From contig NZ_BMWG01000001.1 of NCBI RefSeq assembly GCF_014651115.1, forward strand, positions 558,001-622,000: 64,000 nucleotides of DNA. Direction: 5' to 3'. Shown here piece by piece: positions 32,989-40,764 of this stretch (position 1 is its first letter; each line of letters starts with the position of its first letter). Below the pieces are notes generated by a model, which was given only the letters and a program-made list of their open reading frames with translations, did not search any database and was not told the origin of the DNA. Origin of the DNA: Streptomyces inusitatus. GTDB taxonomy: Bacteria > Actinomycetota > Actinomycetes > Streptomycetales > Streptomycetaceae. The position numbers and the translations under genes were made by a program.

Positions 32989-33908
32989 CCGAGGTCCGTC
33001 CGTCCCGGGCCGGAGCCCTCCGGGCCGGCCGTGCCGGTCTCCGCCTCCCAGCGCCGGGCGAGCGCCGCGGCCTTGCGGGCGGCGTCGGCGACCGCTTCCG
33101 GGCCCTGTCCCGCGGCGGCGGCCGCCGCCGCGTACCCCACCAGGAAGGTGGTCAGCGGCGCGGCCGGGCGGGCCACACCGTGCGCCGCGTCCCGGGCGAG
33201 ATCGAGCAGCAGATGGGTGTCGACGTCGAGCTCGATTCCGAGTTCGTCCTTGACCGCGGTGATCCATTCATCCAGCACGTTTCCATGCTCCCTGATCCGG
33301 GCCCTGGCGGCGGCGAGGTCGGCCCAGGTGTCGCAGTCGAAGGACGCGTCCGGCTCCGCGGCGACACGGGCGATGTCCAGCTCCTGCGGCAGCAGCCGGA
33401 GCGGCAGCCCCGCCAGCGTTCCGTACTCGGTCGCGAGCAGCGCCAGCTCACGGCGGAGCGGCTCGGTCCGATAGGCGGCCACCAGCGGCTGGTCGCGCCC
33501 CTCGGCGTCGGTGAGCAGCACCGCCTCGTGCTCACCGGCGGAGAGGGCGGCCAGCAGCCGCCGTACCGTCGGCTCCCCGAGGAAGGGCAGATCGGCGGAG
33601 AGGACGAGAACGGTCTCCGACTCCGCGCGGAGCCCGCGCACCCCGGCGTCCAGCGCGGCGAGCGGGCCGCCGCCCGGCGGGTTCTCCCAGGTCCAGACGA
33701 CGGGCCGGGCGGTGGGCCGCCGTCCGCCGACGACCACGGTCTCGCCCGCGCCCCGGCAGGCCGCGAGCACCCGGTCGAGCAGGGACCGCCCGCCGACGGT
33801 CAGCCCCGGCTTGTCGGCCCCGCCCAGCCGTTTCGCCTCGCCCCCGGCGAGCACCACGGCGTCGTGGTCGGGGGTTTCCAGGGGGTCGGTGCGGTGTGTC
33901 GCGGTCAT
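32985..33908 (-). CDS. mobA: MobA-like NTP transferase with extra C-terminal domain
   Basis: This 307-residue protein's N-terminal nucleotidyltransferase (about 15-195) has AVVLAGGEAKRLGGADKPGL (MobA/GlmU-type LAGG...RxGG.DK), ENPPGGGPLAALDAGV, VLVLSADLPFLGE and DQPLVAAYRTEPLRREL, matching molybdenum cofactor guanylyltransferases. The C-terminal part (about 210-295) is a separate helical domain, VLDEWITAVKDELGIELDVD... APLTTFLVGYAAAAA, found elsewhere in actinomycetes as a stand-alone small protein; here the two are fused. It is translationally coupled to moeA, which fits a role in finishing the Mo cofactor. Start ATG 33908 (MTATHRTDP). Confidence 0.82.
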   Translation of the reverse strand: MTATHRTDPLETPDHDAVVLAGGEAKRLGGADKPGLTVGGRSLLDRVLAACRGAGETVVVGGRRPTARPVVWTWENPPGGGPLAALDAGVRGLRAESETVLVLSADLPFLGEPTVRRLLAALSAGEHEAVLLTDAEGRDQPLVAAYRTEPLRRELALLATEYGTLAGLPLRLLPQELDIARVAAEPDASFDCDTWADLAAARARIREHGNVLDEWITAVKDELGIELDVDTHLLLDLARDAAHGVARPAAPLTTFLVGYAAAAAAAGQGPEAVADAARKAAALARRWEAETGTAGPEGSGPGRTDLG

Positions 33909-33943
33909 GTCCGCAGTATGGCCGTGCCCTTGAAGGAAACCGC

Positions 33944-33968
33944 GGGCCGCCCGGAGTGCGGGCGGCCC
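33944..33968. terminator. Hairpin after bkdFGH
   Basis: GGGCCGCCCG (33944-33953) pairs perfectly with CGGGCGGCCC (33959-33968) around a 5-nt loop, 56 bases past the bkdH stop on the minus strand. It would separate the bkdFGH and mobA-moeA transcripts. Confidence 0.65.
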
Positions 33969-34024
33969 ACGGGGAACCGGCCGGGCGGCGTGGGGTCCCG
34001 CCCGGACGGTCCGGCGGGGGGCCT

Positions 34025-35491
34025 TCAGAGACCGCGCAGCAGCACCGCGGGCTGTTCGACGCAGTCCGCGACATGGCGGAGGAATCCGCCGGCCGTGCCG
34101 CCGTCGCAGACCCGGTGGTCGAAGGTGAGCGAGAGCTGCACGACCTGACGCACGGCCAGCTCGCCCCGGTGCACCCAGGGCTTGGGCACGATCCGGCCGA
34201 TCCCGAGCATGGCCGCCTCGGGGTGGTTGATGATCGGTGTGGAGCCGTCGACGCCGAACACCCCGTAGTTGTTCAGGGTGAAGGTGCCGCCGGTCAGATC
34301 CCCCGGGGTGAGGGCGGAGTGCCGGGCAGCCTCGGTGAGCCGGGCGAACTCCTCACTCAGCGATTCGACGGAGCGCCGGTGCGCGTCCTTCACCACCGGC
34401 ACGACCAGACCGCGCTCGGTCTGCGCGGCGAACCCGAGATGCACCTCGGGGAGGCGCACGATCTCTCCGGCGGCCAGGTCCACCGTGGAGTTCAGCTCGG
34501 GGTGCCGGGCGAGCGCCGCCGTGCAGATGCGGGCGAACAGGGCGACGAGCGAGATCTTCGGCCCGCCCACCGCGTTCATCGCGGTGCGCGCGGCCATCAG
34601 TTCGGTCGCGTCGGCGTCGACCCAGCAGGTGGCGTCGGGTATCTCGGTGCGGCTGCGGGACAGCTTGGCCGCCATCGCGCCGCGCACCCCGCGCAACGGG
34701 ATCCGTTCGCCTCCCGGGGAGGCGGGCACGGAACGCGGTGGGGCGCCCCGCCCGGCCGGGGCCTGGGGGGTGGCGACCGGAGCGGGCCGGGGCGGCGTCC
34801 GGGACGCGGGCGGGCCCGGGGGCCCCGGGCGGGCCGCCAGACCGGCCGCCCGCATGGCGTACTCGACGTCGGCGCGCAGGATCAGACCGTCCGGGCCCGA
34901 GCCGGCGAGCTGCCGCAGATCCAGGCCGTGTTCTCTCGCGAGCCGGCGCACGAGGGGCGAGATGACGGGCACGGGCCCGCACTGCCCATCGTCGTCGTCC
35001 TCCTGTGCCAGGGCCTCGGCGGCGTCGAGCGCCGCCGTGCCGGGCCGGATCCTGCGGCGTCTGGCCGCGGGCGCTCCCGTCCCATAGCCGACCAGCACAT
35101 TCCCCGAGGTCTCACTCGCCGTCGAGCCGTTGACCGCCGCCCCCGAGGAGACGGAGCCGTCGGAGGCGGGGCCCGGGAGAGCCGCCCCGGCCTGCTCCGA
35201 GCCGCTCGCCGCGCCGCCGGGGGAATCCCCGGCTGTGCCGTCCGACGCCCCCACCGCCACGGTCAGCAGGGGTGCCCCGACCGGGAGTTCGCCGCCCTCC
35301 TCGCCGAAGCGGGCGGTGACCACCCCCGCGTACGGGCAGGGCACCTCCACCATCGCCTTCGCCGTCTCCACCTCGACGACGGGCTGGTCGACGGCGACGA
35401 CATCGCCCACCGCCACCAGCCAGCGCACGATCTCCGCCTCGGTCAGTCCCTCACCGAGATCGGGCAGCCTGAACTCCAGCACCTGTGCCAT
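34025..35491 (-). CDS. bkdH: Branched-chain alpha-keto acid dehydrogenase E2, copy 2
   Basis: This 488-residue dihydrolipoyl acyltransferase has a lipoyl domain (1-80) with Lys45 in VETAKAMVEVPCPYAG, a Ser/Ala/Gly linker (about 85-125), and a peripheral-subunit binding domain (SPLVRRLAREHGLDLRQLAGSGPDG). A Pro-rich linker precedes the catalytic domain (about 245-488) with LTFDHRVCDGGTAGGF carrying the active-site His and Asp. It starts at ATG 35491, two bases past the bkdG stop codon. Compared with bkdC its catalytic motif ends in CDGGTAG rather than VDGELGS, and the linkers are unrelated, so the duplication is old rather than recent. It is the last gene of bkdFGH. Confidence 0.93.
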   Translation of the reverse strand: MAQVLEFRLPDLGEGLTEAEIVRWLVAVGDVVAVDQPVVEVETAKAMVEVPCPYAGVVTARFGEEGGELPVGAPLLTVAVGASDGTAGDSPGGAASGSEQAGAALPGPASDGSVSSGAAVNGSTASETSGNVLVGYGTGAPAARRRRIRPGTAALDAAEALAQEDDDDGQCGPVPVISPLVRRLAREHGLDLRQLAGSGPDGLILRADVEYAMRAAGLAARPGPPGPPASRTPPRPAPVATPQAPAGRGAPPRSVPASPGGERIPLRGVRGAMAAKLSRSRTEIPDATCWVDADATELMAARTAMNAVGGPKISLVALFARICTAALARHPELNSTVDLAAGEIVRLPEVHLGFAAQTERGLVVPVVKDAHRRSVESLSEEFARLTEAARHSALTPGDLTGGTFTLNNYGVFGVDGSTPIINHPEAAMLGIGRIVPKPWVHRGELAVRQVVQLSLTFDHRVCDGGTAGGFLRHVADCVEQPAVLLRGL

Positions 35492-35492
35492 T

Positions 35493-36515
35493 TCAGCTCT
35501 CCGCCTCCCACTGCAACCGCGCCACCGCGTCCAGCACCCGGTCCACTCCCGGGAGATGGTGCCGCTCCAGCATGGGCGGCGGATAGGGAATGTCGAAACC
35601 GGCGACTCTCAGCACCGGTGCCTCCAGGTGGTGGAAGCACCGCTCGGTGACCCTGGCGGCGATCTCTCCCCCGGGTCCGCCGAAGCCCGTGGACTCATGG
35701 ACGACCACCGCGCGCCCGGTGCGCCGCACCGAGGCGCAGACCGTCTCGTCGTCGAAGGGGACGAGCGAGCGCAGATCGACCACTTCCAGGTCCCAGCCCT
35801 CGGCGGCGGCCGCCTCGGCCGCCTCCAGACAGACCGGCAGCGAGGGCCCGTAGGTGATCAGGGTGGCCCCCGTCCCGGGGCGGCGGACCACGGCCCGGCC
35901 CAGCGGCGGCACCTTCGCCGGGGCCGTCGGCGACCAGGACGACTTCGACCAGTAGAGCCGCTTGGGCTCCAGGAAGACCACTGGATCGTCCGCGGCGATG
36001 GCGGCCCTGAGCAGCCCGTAGGCGTCCTCGACCGTGGCGGGGGTGACGACCTGGAGCCCCGGGGTCGCCATGTAGTACGCCTCGGACGAGTCGCTGTGGT
36101 GCTCGACGCCGCCGATGCCCCCGCCGTACGGCACCCGGACCGTGATCGGCAGCGGCATCCGGCCCCGGGTGCGGTTCCGCATCCGGGCGACATGGCTGAT
36201 CAGCTGCTCGAACGCCGGATAGGCGAAGGCGTCGAACTGCATCTCCACGACCGGCCGCAGCCCGTACATCGCCATGCCGACGGCGGCTCCGAGGATGCCC
36301 GCCTCCGCCAGCGGGGTGTCCGTGCAGCGGTCGTCGCCGAACTCGGCGGCGAGCCCGTCCGTGATCCGGAAGACTCCGCCGAGGGTGCCCACGTCCTCGC
36401 CGAGGACATGGACGGACGGGTCCTCGGCCATCGCGTCGCGCATCGCCCGCTTGAGCGCCTGGGCCATGGTCGCGGGCTTCGCGGCGGCCCGGGCCTCGGT
36501 CGTCGCCGGAGTCAT
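35493..36515 (-). CDS. bkdG: Branched-chain alpha-keto acid dehydrogenase E1 beta, copy 2
   Basis: This 340-residue beta subunit has HVLGEDVGTLGGVFRITDG, DTPLAEAGILGAAVGMAMYG, TVRVPYGGGIGGVEHHSDSSEA and HESTGFGGPGGEIAARVTE. The start is the ATG at 36515, overlapping the bkdF stop (ATGA). The reading frame stays open upstream to 37688, but that stretch lies inside bkdF and encodes a shadow. It corresponds to the second keto-acid dehydrogenase of S. avermitilis/S. coelicolor type, whose gene order E1alpha-E1beta-E2 with a divergent Lrp-like regulator is reproduced here. Confidence 0.93.
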   Translation of the reverse strand: MTPATTEARAAAKPATMAQALKRAMRDAMAEDPSVHVLGEDVGTLGGVFRITDGLAAEFGDDRCTDTPLAEAGILGAAVGMAMYGLRPVVEMQFDAFAYPAFEQLISHVARMRNRTRGRMPLPITVRVPYGGGIGGVEHHSDSSEAYYMATPGLQVVTPATVEDAYGLLRAAIAADDPVVFLEPKRLYWSKSSWSPTAPAKVPPLGRAVVRRPGTGATLITYGPSLPVCLEAAEAAAAEGWDLEVVDLRSLVPFDDETVCASVRRTGRAVVVHESTGFGGPGGEIAARVTERCFHHLEAPVLRVAGFDIPYPPPMLERHHLPGVDRVLDAVARLQWEAES

Positions 36516-37630
36516 CGCGTCTCTCCCTCCGCCGTCAGCTCGGCCCGCAGCAGCTCGCTCTGCTCCCGCAGCTGGCCGGTCTTCTCCGCGTACACATGCG
36601 CGAACAGATCCATGGGGTCGAGGACCGGATCGGCGTTCATCCGCTCGCGCAGCTCGGCGGCCATCGCCTCGGCGGCGTCGGCGGCGGACCGCCTGCGGTC
36701 CTCGTCCAGCAGCCCGCGCCCGGTCAGCTCCCGCTCCAGCAGAAGGATCGGGTCGTGCCGGCGCCACAGCTCGACCTCGGGCTCCTCCCGGTAGCGGGTG
36801 GCGTCGTCGGCGTTCGTATGGGCCTCGATGCGGTAGGTCACCGCCTCGATCAGCGTCGGGCCCCCGCCGCTCCTGGCACGGGCCAGAGCCTCGGAGACGA
36901 CCTGGTGCACGGCCGGGGCGTCGTTTCCGTCGACCAGCCGGCCGGGCATCCCGTACCCCACGGCCTTGTGGGCGAGGGACGGGGCCGCGGTCTGCTTGGC
37001 GAGCGGCACGGAGATCGCGAAGCCGTTGTTCTGGACGAGGAAGACGACCGGGGCGCGCCAGACGGCGGCGAAATTCAGCGCCTCGTGGAAGTCGCCCTCG
37101 CTGGTGCCGCCGTCGCCGACCAGGGCGAGCGCGACGACGTCGTCCCCCTTGAGCCGGGCCGCGTGCGCCAGCCCCACCGCGTGGGGAAGCTGGGTGGCGA
37201 GCGGGGTGGACAGGGGCGCGACACGGTGCTCGTACGGGTCGTACCCGGTGTGCCAGTCGCCGCGCAGCAGGGTCAGCACACGCACCGGGTCCATGCCCCG
37301 GGTGACGGCGGCGAGGGTGTCGCGATAGCTGGGGAAGAGCCAGTCGCGCCGCTCCAGCGCGAGCGCGGCGGCGACCTGGCAGGCCTCCTGGCCGGTGCTC
37401 GACGGATAGACGGCGAGCCGGCCCTGCTTCGTCAGCGCGGTCGCCTGGGTGTTGAATCTGCGGCCGAGGACCAGTCGGTCGTAGAGCGAGAGCAGCAGCT
37501 CGGGGTCTGCGCCCGCCATCGCGTCCGTGCCGAGCAGCCGGTGGGGCTCGGCGTCGGGAAGCAGTGGCGCGGGGTCGGTGCGGGGCTGCCAGGCCGGGGG
37601 CGGGGTGGGCCGGTGGGCGACGGCTCTCAA
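36512..37630 (-). CDS. bkdF: Branched-chain alpha-keto acid dehydrogenase E1 alpha, copy 2
   Basis: This 372-residue alpha subunit has a ThDP-binding motif in VGDGGTSEGDFHEALNFAAVWRAPVVFLVQNN, and QGRLAVYPSSTGQEACQVAAAL and YRIEAHTNADDATRYRE. I place the start at TTG 37630 because GAGGAGG ends 8 bases before it; the nearby GTG at 37639 directly abuts that purine run and is too close. The protein then begins MRAVAHRPTPPPAWQPRTDP. It is the first gene of bkdFGH. Upstream are a TetR-type palindrome and BkdR-like repeats, so it may be regulated by two systems. Confidence 0.92.
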   Translation of the reverse strand: MRAVAHRPTPPPAWQPRTDPAPLLPDAEPHRLLGTDAMAGADPELLLSLYDRLVLGRRFNTQATALTKQGRLAVYPSSTGQEACQVAAALALERRDWLFPSYRDTLAAVTRGMDPVRVLTLLRGDWHTGYDPYEHRVAPLSTPLATQLPHAVGLAHAARLKGDDVVALALVGDGGTSEGDFHEALNFAAVWRAPVVFLVQNNGFAISVPLAKQTAAPSLAHKAVGYGMPGRLVDGNDAPAVHQVVSEALARARSGGGPTLIEAVTYRIEAHTNADDATRYREEPEVELWRRHDPILLLERELTGRGLLDEDRRRSAADAAEAMAAELRERMNADPVLDPMDLFAHVYAEKTGQLREQSELLRAELTAEGETR

Positions 37631-37690
37631 AGCGAGCACCTCCTCGTGGGAGCGTGGAGTGGGCGGCCGGAAATGTGGCGCGCCTCACCT

Positions 37691-37704
37691 ACCGATTGTT
37701 CGGT
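37691..37704. promoter_or_regulatory. PaaR-like palindromic box upstream of bkdF
   Basis: ACCGATTGTTCGGT differs at one position from the perfect palindrome ACCGATCGTTCGGT found before paaN/paaH. It lies 61 bases upstream of the bkdF start codon, within the bkdF-bkdR divergent promoter region. Confidence 0.6.
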
Positions 37705-37720
37705 CGTGGACGCATTTTGG

Positions 37721-37767
37721 CTACAGGCGGCTTCAGCCTGTGGACAAACGGTTCTCCACAGCCTGTA
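37721..37767. promoter_or_regulatory. BkdR (Lrp-type) operator array
   Basis: CTACAGGC (37721-37728) is followed by GCCTGTGG (37736-37743) and by CCACAGCCTGTAG (37755-37767 region), three half-sites of one motif in alternating orientation. Lrp/AsnC proteins bind such phased arrays. It lies 39-85 bases before bkdR, suggesting autoregulation and control of bkdF. Confidence 0.6.
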
Positions 37768-37805
37768 GTGGGCACAGGTCGTCCATGCCAGGGAGGCGGG
37801 GGGAT

Positions 37806-38405
37806 ATGAGTCCTGAACAAATGGCCGAGAACGGATTTCTCGACGAGGGCTGCGCCGATCGGGCCGAGCCGCCCCCGGCCAGGGCGGATCCCGCCCTGAA
37901 CAGAGCGGATCCCTTCCCGGTGCAGGCTCAGCAGCCCCGGGCCCTGGACGCCATCGACCGCGACATCCTGCGCATTCTCCAGTCGGAGGGGCGGGCCTCC
38001 GTACGGGCCGTCGCCGAGCGGGTCCATGTCTCGCGCGCCAATGCCTACGCCCGGATCAACCGGCTCATCGACGACGGCGTCATCCGAGGTTTCGGCGCCC
38101 GCGTCAACCATGAACGGGCCGGTCAGGGGGCCTCCGCCTACATCACGCTCAAGATCGTGCAGAACTCCTGGCGGACGGTCCGCGAGCAGTTGCAGGCGCT
38201 GCCGGGGGCCGCGCACATCGCGCTGGTCAGCGGCGATTTCGATGTCCTTCTGCTGGTGCACACCCCGGACAACCGCACCCTGAGGGAGCTGGTCCTGACC
38301 AGGATCCACTCCATCCCCGAGGTGCTGTCCACCCGTACCCTGCTGGTCTTCGAGGAGACCGACCTCCATCCGGCCCCCGCCGTCCCGGAGGCCGATCCGC
38401 AGTGA
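37806..38405 (+). CDS. bkdR: Lrp/AsnC family regulator of branched-chain keto-acid dehydrogenase
   Basis: This 199-residue regulator has an unusual N-terminal extension of about 45 residues (Pro/Ala/Asp-rich) before the AsnC-type HTH (LDAIDRDILRILQSEGRASVRAVAERVHVSRANAYARINRL, about 45-90). The RAM effector domain (about 105-190) includes AYITLKIVQNSWRTVREQL, GAAHIALVSGDFDVLLLVHTPD and LVFEE. RAM domains bind amino acids or keto acids. It is divergent from bkdFGH and its half-site array lies between them. The homologous BkdR of Streptomyces is known to control the bkd operons. Start ATG 37806. Confidence 0.88.
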   Translation: MSPEQMAENGFLDEGCADRAEPPPARADPALNRADPFPVQAQQPRALDAIDRDILRILQSEGRASVRAVAERVHVSRANAYARINRLIDDGVIRGFGARVNHERAGQGASAYITLKIVQNSWRTVREQLQALPGAAHIALVSGDFDVLLLVHTPDNRTLRELVLTRIHSIPEVLSTRTLLVFEETDLHPAPAVPEADPQ

Positions 38406-38473
38406 TCGCGGGCCCGCGGCCCCCGTGAGCCTCCCGGCGCGTCCCGGCGCGGCCGGGGAGGCCCCTCGGGGGC

Positions 38474-39076
38474 TCATGGGCCCTGGGGAGCCGTGCGCAG
38501 CCCGTCGAAGGCCAGCCGGACCACCGTCTCGGCCAGCTGATCGTCGTCCTGGCCGCCGCCGGGGTGCGGCCGGTACCACTCCACCAGGGAGTTCACCATG
38601 CCGAAGAGCAGCCTGGTCGCCAGCCGGATGTCCACGTCCGCGCGGAGGTCGCCGTCGGCGGCCGCCGCCTTCAGCAGATCGGCGACGCGCTGGTCGAACT
38701 CCCGGCGGCGCTCCATCGCCCACCGCTCGGTCTCCGTGTTGCCCCGCACCCGCAGCAGCAGCGTCACATGCGGGAGTTCGGCCATCAGCACCTCCACGGT
38801 GCGCCGGGTGACGTACTCGATGCGCTCGACGGCCCGCCCCCGCACCGCCCCCGGCTCCTCCAGGACCGCGAAGAGCGCGTCCAGCGCCCGGCTCACGGCG
38901 CGCCGCAGCAGCTCCTCCTTGCCCGCGACATGGTGGTAGATGGACGACTTGGAGATACCGGCGGCCTGGGAGAGATGCTCCATGGAGGTGCCGTCGTAGC
39001 CGCGTTCGTTGAAGACGCGCACGGCGACGTTCAGCAGAGTGTCCGGCGTGTAGGCGTCCCGCTTTGCGGCAGTCAT
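38474..39076 (-). CDS. paaR: TetR family repressor of phenylacetate catabolism
   Basis: This 200-residue TetR repressor has the HTH at the N-terminus: YTPDTLLNVAVRVFNERGYDGTSMEHLSQAAGISKSSIYHHVAGKEELL. The effector domain (about 60-195) is all-helical, with VLMAELPHVTLLLRVRGNTETERWAMERRREFD. Homologues adjacent to paa genes respond to phenylacetyl-CoA. It starts at ATG 39076, overlapping the paaH stop (ATGA), so it is made together with that enzyme. I infer that its operator is the palindrome ACCGAWCGWTCGGT found before paaH/paaN, paaA and bkdF. Confidence 0.87.
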   Translation of the reverse strand: MTAAKRDAYTPDTLLNVAVRVFNERGYDGTSMEHLSQAAGISKSSIYHHVAGKEELLRRAVSRALDALFAVLEEPGAVRGRAVERIEYVTRRTVEVLMAELPHVTLLLRVRGNTETERWAMERRREFDQRVADLLKAAAADGDLRADVDIRLATRLLFGMVNSLVEWYRPHPGGGQDDDQLAETVVRLAFDGLRTAPQGP

Positions 39077-40641
39077 GAGTCCGGGTCCGATCCTTCTCCG
39101 TCAGGGGCCAAGCCGTGTGTGTGCAGGAAAAGCGCCAGGCCGGGGGCGTAACGGCCGCCCGGCACCCGCTCGTCGATCGATTCCAGCAGCTCGTGGGCGT
39201 ACCCCAGGGGGAGCTTCCGGTTCCATTCGAGGGGGCCTACGGGGTAGTTGACGCCGAGTCGCATCGCGGTGTCGATGTCCTCCTCGGTGGCGACGCCCTT
39301 GGCGACGGCGTCGGTGGCGAGGTCGATCAGCATCGCGACCGTACGGGCCACGATCATGCCGGGGGCGTCCTTGATGACGCTGACCTTCTTGCCGAGGGCC
39401 TGGAAGAGGCCGACGGCCTCCTGAAGAGTGCGCTCGCCGGTGTGCGGCGCGGCGCTGAGCGCGATCCGGGTGGCGGCGCGGTAGTCGAGGGCCAGATCGA
39501 AGTAGACGACGTCGCGGTACTCGGTGGAGGTCTGGCCGTCGACGGGCACCAGCTGCCCGCCGCTCGGCAGGATCAGCCGGGTGCCCTCGTCCTCCGGCTC
39601 CCGGCGCAGGGTGACACCGGATTCGGCGATCAGCTCCAGCAGTCCGGGCGCGGGGTCGAGGTCGCCCTCGGCGACGACGTACGCGGGAGGGGCCGCGGGG
39701 GCCGCCGTGTGCGGCCGGGGGCGCTCGGCGCCGTCCGCGTAGTCGTACCAGCCCCGGCCCGACTTGCGGCCGAGCGAGCCGGCCTCGACCAGCCGCCGCT
39801 GGGGCAGTGAGGGGAGGAATTTCGGGCTCCGGAAGAAGGATTCCCACACCGAGCGGGTGACGGCCTCATTGACGTCCTGGCCGATCAGATCGGTCAGTTC
39901 GAAGGGGCCCATCCGGAAGCCGCCGCTCTCGCGCAGGACCGCGTCCAGGGTCGCGGGGTCGGCGACCTTGTCCTCCAGGAGCGCGAAGGCCTCCGCGTAG
40001 AAGGGCCTGGCTATCCGGTTGACGATGAATCCGGGCAGATCGGCGCAGCTCACCGGGGTCTTGCCCCAGGCCGTGACCGTCGCCAGGGCACAGCGCGCGG
40101 CATCGGCTCCGGTGGCGGCGGAGCTGACGACCTCCACCAGCGGGAGCAGCGGGGCCGGGTTGAAGAAGTGGAGTCCGAGGAAGCGGCCGGGGCGGCTCAG
40201 GACGCCGCCGACGGCCGTGACGGAGAGGGAGGAGGTGTTGGTGGCGAGGAGGCAGTCGTCGGAGACGACGCCCTCCAGTTCGCGGAACAACTCCTGCTTG
40301 ACGGAGAGCTGTTCCACGACGGCCTCGATGACGAGGGCCGCGTCGGACAGCTCGGCGAGGCCCGCCGCGGGATGCAGCCGGGCGCGGGCCGCGTCCCGGG
40401 CGGCGGCGGTCATCCGGCCCTTGGTCACCAGCCGGTCCAGCCGCGCGCCGATCGCTTCGGCGGCCTCGCCGGCGCGGCCGGGCAGGGTGTCGTGGAGCCG
40501 TACGGGATGGCCCGCGACCAGGGCGACCTGGGCGATGCCCTGCCCCATGGCCCCGGCGCCGACGACCGCGACGACGCGGTCGGGGTCGATGGCCCTGCCC
40601 CGGAGGGCGTCGGTGTTCTGCTCCACGGCGCCGGTGTTCAT
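39073..40641 (-). CDS. paaH: 3-hydroxyacyl-CoA dehydrogenase (double-domain)
   Basis: This 522-residue NAD-dependent enzyme oxidises 3-hydroxyadipyl-CoA or similar intermediates. The N-terminal Rossmann domain has VAVVGAGAMGQGIAQVALVAGHPV, ATNTSSLSVTAV and GLHFFNPAPLLPLVEVV (catalytic His, SN motif). Two 3HCDH C-terminal domains follow: PGFIVNRIARPFYAEAFAL with GPFELTDLIGQDVN, and after a divergent linker (about 290-410) DAPGMIVARTVAMLIDLA with AMRLGVNYPVGPLEW. The duplicated C-terminal domain and total length are typical of PaaH/PaaC-type enzymes. It starts at ATG 40641, divergent from paaN, with a PaaR-type box between them. Confidence 0.9.
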   Translation of the reverse strand: MNTGAVEQNTDALRGRAIDPDRVVAVVGAGAMGQGIAQVALVAGHPVRLHDTLPGRAGEAAEAIGARLDRLVTKGRMTAAARDAARARLHPAAGLAELSDAALVIEAVVEQLSVKQELFRELEGVVSDDCLLATNTSSLSVTAVGGVLSRPGRFLGLHFFNPAPLLPLVEVVSSAATGADAARCALATVTAWGKTPVSCADLPGFIVNRIARPFYAEAFALLEDKVADPATLDAVLRESGGFRMGPFELTDLIGQDVNEAVTRSVWESFFRSPKFLPSLPQRRLVEAGSLGRKSGRGWYDYADGAERPRPHTAAPAAPPAYVVAEGDLDPAPGLLELIAESGVTLRREPEDEGTRLILPSGGQLVPVDGQTSTEYRDVVYFDLALDYRAATRIALSAAPHTGERTLQEAVGLFQALGKKVSVIKDAPGMIVARTVAMLIDLATDAVAKGVATEEDIDTAMRLGVNYPVGPLEWNRKLPLGYAHELLESIDERVPGGRYAPGLALFLHTHGLAPDGEGSDPDS

Positions 40642-40696
40642 GGGAGTGATCCTCCCGGATGAGTTTTCCACAGGTTTGACAGGCCCCCTTGTCCCG

Positions 40697-40710
40697 ACCG
40701 ATCGTTCGGT
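40697..40710. promoter_or_regulatory. PaaR box between paaH and paaN
   Basis: ACCGATCGTTCGGT is nearly perfect as a palindrome (outer ACCGA/TCGGT arms) and lies 56 bases from the paaH start and 55 from paaN, in the divergent promoter region. A related sequence is before paaA. Confidence 0.7.
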
Positions 40711-40764
40711 TACTCTAACTCTGTCCTTCCGTCCCTGCCCAGCTCGACGAGGAGTTGGTCCGCC

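Noticed and set aside
31375..33267. A 630-residue MoeA
   Set aside because: The upstream part lies in the mobA-like gene; the ATGA overlap sets the start at 32988.
35493..37688. A 731-residue protein on the minus strand
   Set aside because: Its first half overlaps bkdF in another frame and is Arg/Pro-rich without domains; bkdG begins at 36515.
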